Positions 23,601 to 34,397 of a stretch of 64,000 nt of DNA are shown piece after piece; position 1 is the stretch's first letter, and each line of letters starts with the position of its first letter. The notes below the pieces were generated by a model. That model searched no databases. It was not told where the DNA came from and worked only from the letters and a program-made list of their open reading frames with translations. Origin of the DNA: Petrosia ficiformis (lineage: Eukaryota; Porifera; Demospongiae; Haplosclerida; Petrosiidae); NCBI GenBank assembly GCA_947044365.1, contig OX345644.1:2518737-2582736 (forward strand). The letters run 5' to 3'. The position numbers and the translations under genes were made by a program.

Positions 23601-26101
23601 TATACCCACTATACATGTACATGTGTACATGTATCTATTAACTCACATTACTAAATCCAATATTATATACCCACTATACATGTACATGTGTACATGTATC
23701 TATTAACTCACATTACTAAATCCAATATTATATACCCACTATACATGTACATGTGTACATGTATCTATTAACTCACATTACTAAATCCAATATTATATAC
23801 CCACTATACATGTACATGTGTACATGTATCTATTAACTCACATTACTAAATCCAATATTATATACTCACTATACATGTACATGTGTACATGTATCTATTA
23901 ACTCACATTACTAAATCCAATATTATATACCCACTATACATGTACATGTGTACATGTATCTATTAACTCACATTGCTAAATCCAATATTATATACTCACT
24001 ATACATGTACATGTATCTATTAACTCACATTGTAAATCCAATATTATATACTCACTATACATGTACATGTATCTATTAACTCACATTGCTAAATCCAATA
24101 TTATATACTCACTATACATGTACATGTATCTATTAACTCACATTGCTAAATCCAATATTATATACTCACTATACATGTACATGTATCTATTAACTCACAT
24201 TGCTAAATCCAATATTATATACCCACTATACATGTACATGTGTACATGTATCTATTAACTCACATTACTAAATCCAATATTATATACTCACTATACATGT
24301 ACATGTATCTATTAACTCACATTGCTAAATCCAATATTATATACTCACTATACATGTACATGTATCTATTAACTCACATTGCTAAATCCAATATTATATA
24401 CTCACTATACATGTACATGTATCTATTAACTCACATTGCTAAATCCAATATTATATACTCACTATACATGTACATGTATCTATTAACTCACATTGCTAAA
24501 TCCAATATTATATACTCACTATACATGTACATGTATCTATTAACTCACATTGCTAAATCCAATATTATATACCCACTATACATGTACATGTATCTATTAA
24601 CTCACATTGCTAAATCCAATATTATATACCCACTATACATGTACATGTATCTATTAACTCACATTGCTAAATCCAATATTATATACTCACTATACATGTA
24701 CATGTATCTATTAACTCACATTGCTAAATCCAATATTATATACCCACTATACATGTACATGTATCTATTAACTCACATTGCTAAATCCAATATTATATAC
24801 TCACTATACATGTACATGTATCTATTAACTCACATTGCTAAATCCAATATTATATACTCACTATACATGTACATGTATCTATTAACTCACATTGCTAAAT
24901 CCAATATTATATAACATCAAAGCATCTAATAGAGTGCACTTCACTTCCTTTAGTAATACAACAGCTGCAAAATCCTTCTTCCACTCTTTGCTAACAGTAA
25001 TTCTGTTTATATGCTAATTATTATAATAAAATTTAATAGTCATATTGAGGGTTTGTATACAGGTCATTGCAGGACATGCATTAATATTGAATAACAATAA
25101 TTATGACATTCATATGTTAGTTGTAGTGTCTACAGCCATGCTGGCAGACATGGCAACAAGGACATGTTCTTTTAGAAGCCATGCAACATTGATTGACCTA
25201 GCCTTCGGCATAATGTAACTACATGTACATGTACGTATGCAACATGTATGTAGGTAACAAAGTTCAAACTTATAAACCCTTAGCTTAGGGTAGAAAGACT
25301 AAGCTTAGAGATGGCTTATACTTATCACAATTTGAACATACAACTGCTGAAATGAAAGTAGTGAATTTCATTATAAACTAGGGATGGATATTCTGAAATC
25401 AATTATCATTAACTTCAAATTGATTGATAATCAATTAATATTAGTGGAAGTAATTAGGCCAGAAACTCCACCCATTTGATAATCAAAAAGGCTTTATGTT
25501 GTTTCCATATTGTACATTATTTGCTGTTACATACTTGAAAAGTATGACTTTTGCAATAATTAACATAATAATTAGCATAATCAACATCACAGACATACAA
25601 TCAATATTCAGAAGAATTTTCATTATCAATTGATTAAACAGCCCAGGCCTATTATAAACTCATTTACATACTTTTACATCTTCTTCGCTCAAATCAAGTG
25701 TAATCTCTTCTCTCCACGGTATGGATCTCTCTCTGTAACCAAACACAACGGGCTTGTCTCTCAAAGGTTGCAAGTAAGGCATTAATTCAGCATTGTTTAG
25801 ATTTGGATCAAGACAGGTGATAACCATACGAGAGTTGGTAGAGGGTGAAAAGAGTGGATGGTACGTACTGGAAGGTTTAATAATCTCTCCTTCTATTTCG
25901 ATAACACCTGCTAATACACGAAGCTGTATACATCCTTCAAAACAAAGAGCCTGTGTGTCGATAATATAACATGTATTTATCTTATTATATATAGATTCTT
26001 ACAGCTCCTGTTTTGAATATTCCAATGTATGTCTTCTGGTCTCTGTGTTCTGGAGAATTGGACAAAATCAGACCCACTGAACCACTTTTAGCTACAGCCA
26101 T
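14383..26101 (-). CDS. NOL9: NOL9/Grc3 polynucleotide 5'-hydroxyl kinase, 11 exons
   Basis: Exons: 26101..26003, 25950..25672, 20762..20705, 20209..20128, 19669..19538, 19112..18976, 18484..17905, 17162..17000, 15076..15005, 14924..14843, 14606..14383. All have GT-AG borders and matching phases, and the total is 635 residues (human about 700). Residues 34-126 are the N-terminal domain ([15 protein letters not shown]). The Walker A loop GKKNSGKST is at 153-161 and [14 protein letters not shown] at 179-192, followed by FTHLRP and [10 protein letters not shown]. The long exon adds an acidic, Lys-rich insert. The C-terminal blocks include [26 protein letters not shown] and [18 protein letters not shown]9/Grc3 phosphorylates the 5' end made when ITS2 is cut during 60S subunit maturation, in the nucleolus with LAS1L. 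The start at 26101 is a choice; the frame stays open upstream. Confidence 0.9.
15365..15495. repeat. imperfect palindrome in a NOL9 intron
   Basis: GTTTTCGCGGTTCATACGTG on one side is mirrored by CACGCGTATGAACCACGAAA on the other, with arms near 55 bp and a GC-rich loop (AACCGAGCACGTAGCGCAAA). Nearby, GTCATGACCCA is repeated three times at 15301-15333, and the phrase CAGTAACCTCACAG...GTCAAGAG recurs at 15260, 16195-16300 and 28690. The rest of the intron (15077-16999) shows a partial MITE A at 16625-16700. Confidence 0.7.
17555..17625. repeat. (TA)n microsatellite
   Basis: About 65 bases of alternating TA in the intron between NOL9 exons 7 and 8, followed by CATACACATGTACATGTA. Open frames through it encode only Ile-Tyr repeats. 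Confidence 0.95.
18845..18936 (-). pseudogene. partial tandem duplicate of NOL9 exon 6
   Basis: Nearly identical to the end of the functional exon (18976-19080), including the bases encoding [14 protein letters not shown]. It lacks about 14 internal bases, so a stop appears after a few codons, and it lacks a usable donor. The functional copy has the donor AATG/GTATTG in the phase the next exon requires. Confidence 0.75.
19318..19515. repeat. purine-strand GGGAGA low-complexity tract
   Basis: About 195 bases almost purely A and G on the plus strand, lying within a few bases of NOL9 exon 5. On the sense strand of NOL9 it is a long pyrimidine tract downstream of a donor, not an acceptor tract. 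Confidence 0.9.
20410..20580. repeat. long palindrome (arms ~70 bp)
   Basis: AGTATGCTAACAGGTCCTAT and ATAGGACCTGTTAGCATACT are exact inverted matches, and the pairing continues through GTGTCCTCGGATGTGATATA and its partner. The loop is GC-richer (GCCCTCGCAGGCTTGAGCTA). Lies in the intron between NOL9 exons 3 and 4. Confidence 0.9.
20785..20900. repeat. palindrome with GC-rich loop
   Basis: ATAACACGCCTACTCGTGCT...GATTTATAATCACT pairs with AGTGATTATAAATCTGATAT...GTGTTATAAC, with arms near 45 bp and a loop CGCCCTCGGGCCTACGGCCC. It starts about 20 bases upstream of the short NOL9 exon 3 on the minus strand, so it could fold next to that acceptor. Confidence 0.88.
21418..22022. repeat. 24-bp minisatellite, about 25 copies
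   Basis: Unit TGTACATGTACATAGTGAATATGA with small variants (ATATAA, GGATATAA). The 24-bp period keeps three minus-strand frames open, which explains long repetitive open frames of Tyr, His, Val and Cys; I do not consider them coding. Inside the large NOL9 intron 2. Confidence 0.95.
22250..22905. repeat. intron stretch with MITE family A copy (22650-22905)
   Basis: 22650-22905 matches family A in the orientation of 62421-62700. At 22255-22290 TAGCTTAATACCACC and GGCGGTTTAAGCTA form a short hairpin at the head of an unassigned ~310-bp stretch rich in TCTCT. Confidence 0.7.
22970..24914. repeat. satellite array with 65-bp and 57-bp unit types
   Basis: About 14 units of 65 bp (containing ACATGTACATGTGTACATGT) up to about 23995, then about 16 units of 57 bp that lack the 8 bases GTGTACAT, with one long unit interposed near 24232. 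A change of ACTAAA to GCTAAA and of CCCACT to CTCACT tracks the unit type. Because 57 is a multiple of three, the second half has a stop-free frame ([13 protein letters not shown] repeated), which I regard as an accident. Confidence 0.95.
25385..25655. repeat. MITE family D (hAT-like, TAGGGCTG ends)
   Basis: Related by sequence to 58853-59135 and 60793-61018: shared blocks include AATCAATTAAT..AGTGGAAGTAATTAGGCC, TTTGCTGTT, GAAAAGTA and AATAATTAGCATAAT. Ends here are degenerate (CTAGGGATGGATATTCT and CAGCCCAGGCC). Confidence 0.7.
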
Positions 26102-27342
26102 TAGGTTATGTAGACACGTGGTCTCTGATATTTGATTGGGTATTCTAATTAAAGCGCAACAAACAGCAATGGGCCAGTGTTTTGGATGGGGTAGTGGCCA
26201 GCAGAGTAGAACAGCTGGCAGAGGCAACAGAAGGTTTGAATATACTCCAAAGAAATCTTGGTAAGCAGTTGTATGTATTACAAACAGTGAGAATGTCATG
26301 ATTTTGATTATAATAACCTATAAAAGTATAAATTGTAGTTTAATATTCATTTTTTTTAATGACTAAACCAAAAAAGGTTAATATTAAATAAATATAATCT
26401 CAAAAGAAAAAATCTAACAAAAGAAAACAAACAAGAAAAATGAGAATAAACAAAAAAAATTATTTATGTCGCTTATCAACTTATAATTCTATGTTTCTAA
26501 CTACTAAAAATAAAGAAAATTAATTCATAATAATTATACATACTATATATAATTATATATACATACATATATATATATATATATATATGTATAGACCTTC
26601 TCTTGTTCTATCTACAAATCTCCATTGTATGATACAAGAAGGATATGGGAACGAGACTACCAGTATACGCAGTGTAATATGTCAATCCCTTTCCCAAATC
26701 TATAATTATATATACATGTATATACATGTACATGTATATGGTTTTTTTTTTTATATACGTACAAAGGACTTCCCAAAACTGTAATAAATAATAACTACCT
26801 TAACAGATCAACTGACAAGGATGGCACGTCATTAATATTCATATGACACCACTCTCCAATTCATGTTCTATTATGGTTGGCGGGGTCACTGAAACCACAA
26901 ATTGCGTGGGCGGCTAGGGGGCACTGCCTCCTACGAAACCCCATTAATGAGGGGACACTAACCTTTAAAATTTCCCCCTGTACTCAGCCAAAACATTAAC
27001 TTTTTTAGCCATTTTCATGGGCTTGTCCCTGACATTAATTACAAGCATTTGGAGAACTTCATAATGCTAGGAACACACTTCGAATCGCGTAGGGGTCCAA
27101 TGTCATATGTACATGTATATGTGACATCAGTCCTCTAAGTGTTAATGCCAAAGCAATTAATATAATTGACCACACCCATCATAAACATAATTAAACAGTA
27201 TACATTTTTTTTTACATAGGTGCCTATGTTTGTTTAGCTTTGTTGTTTTATGGTATTATTTTCAAAAATTATTATTCTCTGAAATTATGATCACTACATC
27301 CTATTTTACTTTTTCCATATAAGGAAATACAAAGATGCTCAT
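26102..27342. other. region between divergent NOL9 and acidic-protein genes
   Basis: Presumed to hold both promoters. AT microsatellite at 26525-26590, poly-A/T runs at 26340-26460 and 26740, and a GC-richer stretch near 26870-26960. I see no TATA or other element that stands out. The NOL9 frame is open up to 26299, so the start may lie there or in an upstream exon. Confidence 0.5.
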
Positions 27343-30300
27343 ATGATGACTCAATTTCAATCTCTCTCCGTGGATAGTGAGGGAGAGGAAGAAAGAGGAA
27401 GTAGGCTAACAAGAACCAGGATCACTTCTGACAGTGAAGAAGAATTAAATACAGTTGATCCGAGGTAGTACATACAGTATATGTGTATACTGTAAACACT
27501 TCCCAATAGTGGCCAATAGAGCTGGGCTGTATTACATTATCCCGAAATGAATAACTGTGATTGTCTGTTGATATAAGAAGTAGGGCTTGAATGGATCCTG
27601 TCTTTTACTATCTCAAAATGATGGTTGGGTAACTGGATAACTTAATAATTGATTTAAAAAATTCATGATTTGTTTGCAGTAAAATCATACCTCACCCTAT
27701 TAAATGCAATAGATGTTTATACAAGCAGCATTGGTGTTTTTACAGATCGTTCTGCACCCTACAAACCTAAAAAGCTGGTAAAACGGACCAAGAGACTTAT
27801 AAACTGCCGTTTCATTGCAATTTTGATGTCATATTTTTGGTTTTTGCACATGCGCAAACATTATATGAGTACCCAGATGTATAGAAACAGATTCGGATGT
27901 TCAGTTCATGGATAATTATCTGGATAACCATGTGTCCATTCCAGTCCTAGAAGTCACAAAATAATGTTATGTTTATAATTATATAGTCTCGTATGGTATA
28001 AGATGTATCGTAATTTTAACAAGTGTATATACAGAAAAAAACATCCCTATGATTGCTTTACAAATTTAAGTGAAGATAAAAGTATCCTTATGACTGCTTT
28101 GTGGTGTCCAGCATTCAGTAATCATGGCTGACTTTATCAAGCATGAAAGACAACAGCTTATTAAAGTTGATTATCTACTCTCCTGACCTTTCAAAGGACC
28201 TTGTAGAATTTTAGGAATATATTTCAGGCAGAACAGCTAGCTATTAGTTCCAGTTTCTATGTAAGCTCAACTGCTTTCTTTCTGCTGGTTTGTAAAGCTT
28301 GATCGCGCGTTCTTTTACGCGCCACGCCCATTAATTGACCGAGCCCCCGGGAATGATGTAACTTCCTTAACTACGTATACAACGCATACTCACGTAGGTG
28401 ACACAAACATATATATATATAAACATACATCGAACCCGTGGGAAAGCAATCATAGGGATGGCCCTACGGGCCATAAAAATGATATTACAACACATTGTTC
28501 CTTTACTCAGTTGCTATGTTTTTAAATTTTATTATAATGTAATCAGACATTCCTATTTACCAATGAAAGTTGAGGAGCAATACAGTGTTCATAATAACAT
28601 CCAGCAATTGGCCATTTTCCAACCATTTCACCTTTTTGTCTGGACAAAACTGCATTTGACTGTCTGATTAGTTATAGAAATAAGTACATTAAATCAGTAA
28701 CCTCAGAGTGAGGTTAATTATTAGTCAAGAGCAGTCATGGCCTAGTGGGTTACTTCTATATCTCATAAGCCATAAATGGGTACAGTGCTGATTTGTGAGA
28801 CTTGCTTTTTTTTCTGGACACAATTCACAACTTGCTGGTCAAATATTGTTTTGTCCAGATGTTTCTGCTGGACACTTTCAAAAACTATTTCAAGCACTGT
28901 AGTGTATAACTACTTCCTGTGATTAGGCACATGTATGTATTACGTATGGACTATTACCATTTAACGATGTAATATGAGATGTGCCTGTACTCATTTGGAA
29001 GTTATAGATTAAATACAGGATGGAAAAGTGTAAAGGTGTGTTAATAATGAACAATGTTTTGGCTATTAATATTTAATTGATACACATTCTTGTTGTTTCG
29101 TAATATTAGTTTAGTATCAATGCCAAGCACTAATATTTACTATATATTTACGTACTACATAGTACATACTAATGTCATTAACACTCGCCCGTGTAGGCGG
29201 AGCAGAGGGTTACTGTAATCATAGTTTCTGTCTATCTGTCTGTTTGTTGCCAAAATTCCAGCAAATCTATGAACATTAGCACTTTGAAAATAGTACCAGA
29301 AGAGTTCTAATCATACAAAAGTCAAAGGCTTTTGGTAAAACCTTTCTGTTTTAAAGTTACATGTATGACAGTTTTTGTAACTCAAAGTCACCGTTTCACA
29401 ACATCATAAGACGTCTGGTAACAAAAGAGTTCACTGAAACACAACTCATCTTGCTTGAAGTCTATCGCTTTTGAATCATAGTTTGCAATGAAGTACAATC
29501 GAAGTAGTGGCTGCTAAAACTTCAAGCTGACTCTAAGCTTTCTGCCATGACTGTCAATTTCTATATAGTACCACACATTTCATTTCATCCGTGTGATTGA
29601 AGCCACAAAATCGTTTTCTAACACTGCGCTTCATACTCTTGGCAAGACTTGGAACGTAAGTTGTAACGCACACACACACACATACATAATTTGATCTCAG
29701 TATAATAATTGTAATAATTATTATTACAGTCAAATATTGTCTGCAGTTATTTTCTTGCCAGTGACTGAATCATTCTTGTTTTCCAAATCACACTTGTGGC
29801 AAGGGTTCTGCACTGCGAGTGCATTAAGGATTTACATGTAGTTTCAGATTTTCTTTATTGCAAAAATTGTAGTTACATTTCAACAAGTACATGTATCTAA
29901 ATGTTTTATTTATTTATACAATACCTACAGTTCAGGCAACTCTAGTCAGTTAGTATTTACAGAGGAGGAGGAAGAGGATGAAGAGAATGGCGATAATTAT
30001 CACAGGAGTAAATTAATCAACAAAGGATTTGAGGTAAACATTAATAACTACCCCATTTTAGTAAGGCATTATGAATTTTAGTTAACTAAACTAAACCATA
30101 GGTCTACTGCAAAGTATTTGAAGCTTGGGCCAAATTGGCTCAAAAATGGTTAGTGTGTGCGACAATGAGAATACATCTTGAGCCAATTAACTAAGAGTTA
30201 ATGCTGTTAGTGACAATATAATCATAATTAACTGTGCCACTGGCCCAAAGAGAGAACTGTGCAGTGCCAAATAAGAAGCTCTTTGGGCCAATGGTGTGCC

Positions 30301-33300
30301 ATATGAGCTTATCAAAAACACTGGTCTATTGTAATAACTATAACCAATTAAAATGAAAATTATCCAATAATGGGCATTTTGTGCAGTTTCTACTATTAAT
30401 TGTGTCCACTAAATTTAGTGATGTTTAAATGCTAGGATTTAGCATGCGTTAGTTTTAGCGAATTTTTAAGCCACACCTAATATGCCTAATAAAATGATCA
30501 TGAAATATATTTTCAGCGTGTACTAATATTAGAGATTAACCCTCACCTGTGTAGGTAGAGTGGATCGTTACTGTAATCATTTTGTCTGTTCCCAAAATTC
30601 TAACAAAAATAGGAACATTAGCACTTGGAAATACTACCAGGAGATTCAAATCATACAAGGATGAAAAGTAACAACAAGCTTTTGCTAAAACCTTTCTGTT
30701 TTAAGATATGACAATTTTTGTAACTCACGAGTGCTGTCTCACCACTTTCAGAAGACTTCTGGTAGTAAAAGAGTACGTGGAAACACAACTTATCTTGTTT
30801 GAAGACTATCGCTGTCGAATCACAGCTTCAAATCAAGTACAATTGAAGTAGTTGCTGCTACAACATTGAGCTGGCTCTAAGTTTTCTGCCACGACTAAGG
30901 CTTTGCAATATATCGATAATAGTAATTATCGCGATATATTTCAAAATATTGTTATTTACTATTTCCATTTAAGGTGACGGATGACAATCTATGAATATTT
31001 AATGAAGCAACTTAAAAATGTATTTTTCTCATTAACTGAAAAATACTAGAACATAAAGTAAAGCAGTACAACAGCTAAGAGTGTAACAAACAATACAAAA
31101 TAATTATCAAAGCCATTAGTTTACATGTTAAACACTCGATTAACGTTGTACGAGTTTGGCGTCAGTTTAAGAATTTATTAGCCTAGACAAGATCAATTTA
31201 AATCTATTAGAGGCAAGTTTTTAACTTACTCTAGGGCTCCACGAAGAGATATCTCATGCAACAAAAGAATTTTTTTATAAAATAAGATAGAAGTCTTTAT
31301 TACAGACAAACGCCTTCAATTTTTGATGTTTTCCGTTGTCTCACTGGTTTCTCAGTGTTAGTATCAATAAGAACTCTTCGTGGAGCCCTGCCTTGATATT
31401 CAAACTAATACAGTAAGCATTCAGAAATACCAGAAAAGGTATACTCCTAATATAAACTGACGCCAAAACTGCCAATATCTACTCAGCTTTCTTACGGCCA
31501 TTTTAGTAATTAGTATCACATAATTATGACATCATAATTCTTAAGCCCACCCACGCATAACGTGCGAAAATGATTCCAAGCAATAAAATTATTCACAATG
31601 GAAAATAAGAAAAGAAACCTCCTGAGAAATACCACCAACCACTACAATCACCAAGAAGGCAAAACATCCATATGGAGGGATCACGTATAATCAATTTACA
31701 TAAACTGAAACATCATATAAATCAATTAACAATTCATTCTGCTCAGTGCAGAGGAACCATGACACTTCCATCCACATCCGACATATTTGGTTTAGTTGAA
31801 TATAAGAATCCCTATTCTGTGAGAGACAACTCCATCGATGAAGCCTGTAGGTGTAAAAATTTCTGTCTTCAAAAAAAAGAAAACAATGATGAAATCCAAT
31901 ACACTCTTAAAAAACGACATGACTATTACTACCAAGTACAATGTCAAATGTACTGCAATGAAAGAGAATGGTGTGACTTTGTGTTATGCACAGAGAATGA
32001 TATACGTGTCGAACGTATATACAGAAATACAAAATGGTGGGATGAACAACTACCTATCATTCTATTTCCGTGCATTACTACCTGAACTAAGCTGCCCAAG
32101 ATATGGCAAAGGAACTATTCGTGAACCACCAGTAATGTAGACAATTTATACATGTACATATATATATACATTTTAATTGTACAATTATATATATATAATA
32201 TATATATTATATATATATATATAATTGTAATATATATATTATATATATATAATTGTACAATTAAAATTTTTTTTAATCATTAGTACACATACCTATTTAT
32301 TACACAATCATTCTTAAATTCACAAACTCTGAGTTTCTTACCTAAATCAATATCATGATCTAAATTCTCATTCTCTGTACCTTTTAATTTCTCTTGACAC
32401 GTGCAGTACACATTTCCAATTAAAGCCCATCTTACAATAATTAGTACCTCCCAAAAACCCGCGCGAATATAGATTATACGTTTGCGTGGGTGTAACAGTC
32501 AATCGTCACCTTAAGGTAGTATTGAAATTTCAATAAAATTGACATTAAAATTTTTGGTATACCGAAATACATACAGTATACAATTAAGAACGTTAGACGA
32601 ACGTCAAGAAGTGACAAAAATGTTTGGGAAACGTTGGAAGGTGAGTATAGTATTTAGGTTGAAGTGTGTGTATAGTAAATCTGTCGTGAAATTTGTGATG
32701 GCTGTTTCTGGAGAGGAAGAATTAGAGCTATCTTTTGAGACAAGTACCAGCTATCGTGAGTCAACAGGAACAGAATCATAACCATCTAATCACTTACAGT
32801 CTTATTATACTTATAACAATTATTGCAAGTTCAATCATAATTCATTTTCTTAGTTACATGAAATTTTAATAAACACTTTTCAACAATTAATTTAATCAAT
32901 ATTTAGTAATATTGAGGTAATTTGAATATCAAATATCGTGATATCTGTTATGTCAATATCGCAAAGCCTTAGCCACGACTGTCAATTTCTAGCTCCACCC
33001 ATTTCATTTCATCCACATGATTGAGGCCAAAAAACTGTTTTTTATATTAGGAATTATGTACTCTTGGTAGGACTTAGAGTATAAGTTGTAATATGCACAC
33101 ATATATAATATAGTCTCTGTATAATAATAATTATTAATACATTATTATTATTATCTCACTATTATCTCAGTATAATAATTATTATTAATATACATATACA
33201 TTATTATTATTATCTCACTATTATCTCAGTATAATAATTATTACAGTCACGTATTGTCTACTTGTCAGTAATAATTCTTGTTTCTCAATCACACTTCAAC

Positions 33301-33791
33301 ACTTGTGGCGAGGATTTTGCACTATCAGTGCATTCATTATTACACTAGTCACTAAAATCGCTAAAATTAGTACACGTAATTAAAAGTAGACTTAAAGTAA
33401 TTAAAACTAAAACCCTTTTAGTATTATTAACTATAACTAAACTAAAATAGACATACAAAATCAATTACATGTCAGTGTTTAAAAAATACCATAAGTGTGT
33501 ATTCTATTGTAATGAACATGTACATGTGTAATTCTTACCATAATTGCATGTACATGTACATGTGTGTTCAAAGTACATTGCGTCATATAGATATATAGAA
33601 GCAATTAAATGTTTAAAAAATACATAAATTGTGTACATGTATCTCTTGTATTAAAACATCTACTGAATATTTCATTGTCTTAGCCATTGGAAGATAATTC
33701 TCCTCGTGTCTCCAGACTACACAATATAAAGAGTGAAGACAAATTACTACTTCTTGATAATGACGAACTAAATGAACATGGAGTTACTTGA
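27343..33791 (+). CDS. small acidic protein gene, three exons, unidentified
   Basis: Exons 27343..27464, 29931..30033 and 33684..33791. Phases are 2 then 0, with borders CCGAG/GTAGTA, CCTACAG/TTC, GAG/GTAAAC and GTCTTAG/CCA. The product is 110 residues and starts MMTQFQSLSVDSEGEEERGS. The middle is a run of Glu and Asp (FTEEEEEDEENGD), followed by RSKLINKGFEPLEDNSPRVS and a leucine-aspartate tail ending NEHGVT. No transmembrane or signal segment. Probably disordered, perhaps a cytosolic or nuclear adaptor; I do not recognise the family. A splice-acceptor-like tract before 27324 allows an upstream non-coding exon. Its last exon has been copied, broken, at 36809-36871. Confidence 0.6.
27590..27955. 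repeat. MITE family E (TAGGGCTTG...AGTCCTA), copy 1
   Basis: Inside intron 1 of the acidic-protein gene. An inverted copy lies at about 56840-57225, sharing TGCAATTTTGAT/AT-type blocks, ACATGCGCAAAC and CTGGATAACTTAATAAT. Short end repeats TAGGGCT/AGTCCTA suggest a hAT-like element. The open frame across it (27670-27915) is not a conserved protein. Confidence 0.65.
28020..28487. mobile_element. element X copy 2 (inverted relative to 10991)
   Basis: Begins AACAAGTGTATATACAGAAA then ACATCCCTATGATTGC and ends ATAGGGATGGCCCTACGGGC. It shares the GC-rich core GCGCGTTCTTTTACGCGCCA and CGAGCCCCCGGGAATGATG with copy 1. The outer CATCCCTATNATTGC blocks at both ends form an inverted repeat. Confidence 0.8.
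29165..29835. repeat. ~670-bp direct duplication, first copy (intact)
   Basis: From CACTCGCCCGTGTAGGCGGA to GCACTGCGAGTGCATTA. The second copy is 30535-30896 continuing at 32972-33340, about 80 percent alike by eye. Between them sits exon 2 of the acidic gene (29931-30033). Contains GCCATGACTGTCAATTTCTA, the site where the second copy was hit by a transposon. Confidence 0.8.
30035..30390. repeat. MITE family F (hAT-like) inserted in a MITE family A copy
   Basis: Family A sequence breaks after GTCTACTG (about 30101-30108), continues with ~220 bp of family F (GCCAAATTGGCTCAAAAATG ... TGAGCTTATCAAAAACACTG), and resumes with GTCTATTG and AATAACTATAACC. The 8-base flanks match in seven of eight positions, as expected of an old hAT-type target duplication. 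Confidence 0.75.
31672..32140 (+). pseudogene. YqaJ-type recombinase/exonuclease domain remnant
   Basis: The translation has the C-terminal half of a YqaJ-like nuclease domain: LVEYKNPYSVRD (compare the E-x-K catalytic motif of this fold), EACRCKNFCLQ, LKKRHDYYYQVQCQMYC and EWCDFVLCTENDIRVERIYR, then, in another frame, YFRALLPELSCPRYGKG. The frame change near 32060 and the lack of an N-terminal half mark it as broken. Such domains are common in mobile elements of aquatic invertebrates. It lies wholly inside the transposon 30897-32971, in the same orientation as the host gene. Confidence 0.7.
32150..32270. repeat. AT-rich palindromic microsatellite
   Basis: TTTTAATTGTACAATTATAT and its inverse flank runs of TATATATAATATATA. 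Located just after the YqaJ remnant. Confidence 0.85.
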
Positions 33792-34397
33792 ACTTTTATT
33801 ATTCACACAGTGTGTATTAAAACATAATTACTATCCATGTGATTAGTACTATCACATAATTGTCTGTATTTTGGTTTTGTGTACTCATTCAAACTTCTAA
33901 TAATATATTTATATACACCTATTAAGATTTTTATTGTGTAGTACATTGCATTCCTTTTGTTTTGAAAGCTCAAAATTCAGAAACAATACATGCAGCCCAG
34001 TGCTGCATTCACACAAATATTGAACCACAAAAGATATTTACTTGATGATGCTCACCACAAATATGAATAACTTGTGAAGAGTATAAAATGAACATATAAC
34101 AAAAGTATTCCAGATTTCCAATAAATTGTATTCATGTTTTGTTATACAATTTTTCTTGTAAAAAGTAATCTTTAGTTGGAAGTTAAAGATATCTCAATGC
34201 ATACTAAGAGTATCAATATACATGTTATAGAACGTGTATAGTACAGATGTACATGTGCAAATGATAAACCAGCTGTAACTATAAAGACTATTAAAAAAAT
34301 GCAAATCTAATCACTGACAGGAGTAATCCAAATTGTTTTAGTTACTAAAAGTGACAGATGATCATTGTCAGAAATATCCTTATCATGCATTGTTCAA

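Larger units (their letters stand above)
30897..32971 (+). mobile_element. hAT-like DNA transposon, ~2.1 kb, with decayed YqaJ-type gene
   Basis: Ends are exact inverted repeats AAGGCTTTGC / GCAAAGCCTT, extending imperfectly with GATATAT-rich sequence. The element is flanked by GCCACGACT on both sides (30888-30896 and 32972-32980). If the first T belongs to the inverted repeat (TAAGGCTTTGC) the target duplication is 8 bp, GCCACGAC, typical of hAT. The empty site is preserved in the paralogous segment at 29540-29550 (GCCATGACTGTCAATTTC). No hAT transposase is visible; the only gene remnant is YqaJ-like. A second inverted repeat (31145-31245 against 31370-31475) lies inside. Confidence 0.85.

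Noticed and set aside
24061..24914. Repetitive open frame [13 protein letters not shown]...
   Set aside because: It is the 57-bp satellite read in one frame; the 65-bp units in the same array destroy it.
22970..24914. CRISPR-like regular repeats
   Set aside because: Units are contiguous with no unique spacers, and the genome is eukaryotic.
27670..27915. 81-codon frame similar to a minus-strand frame at 56954-57145
   Set aside because: The similarity is explained by MITE family E; the two frames diverge with different indels, so no selection on protein.
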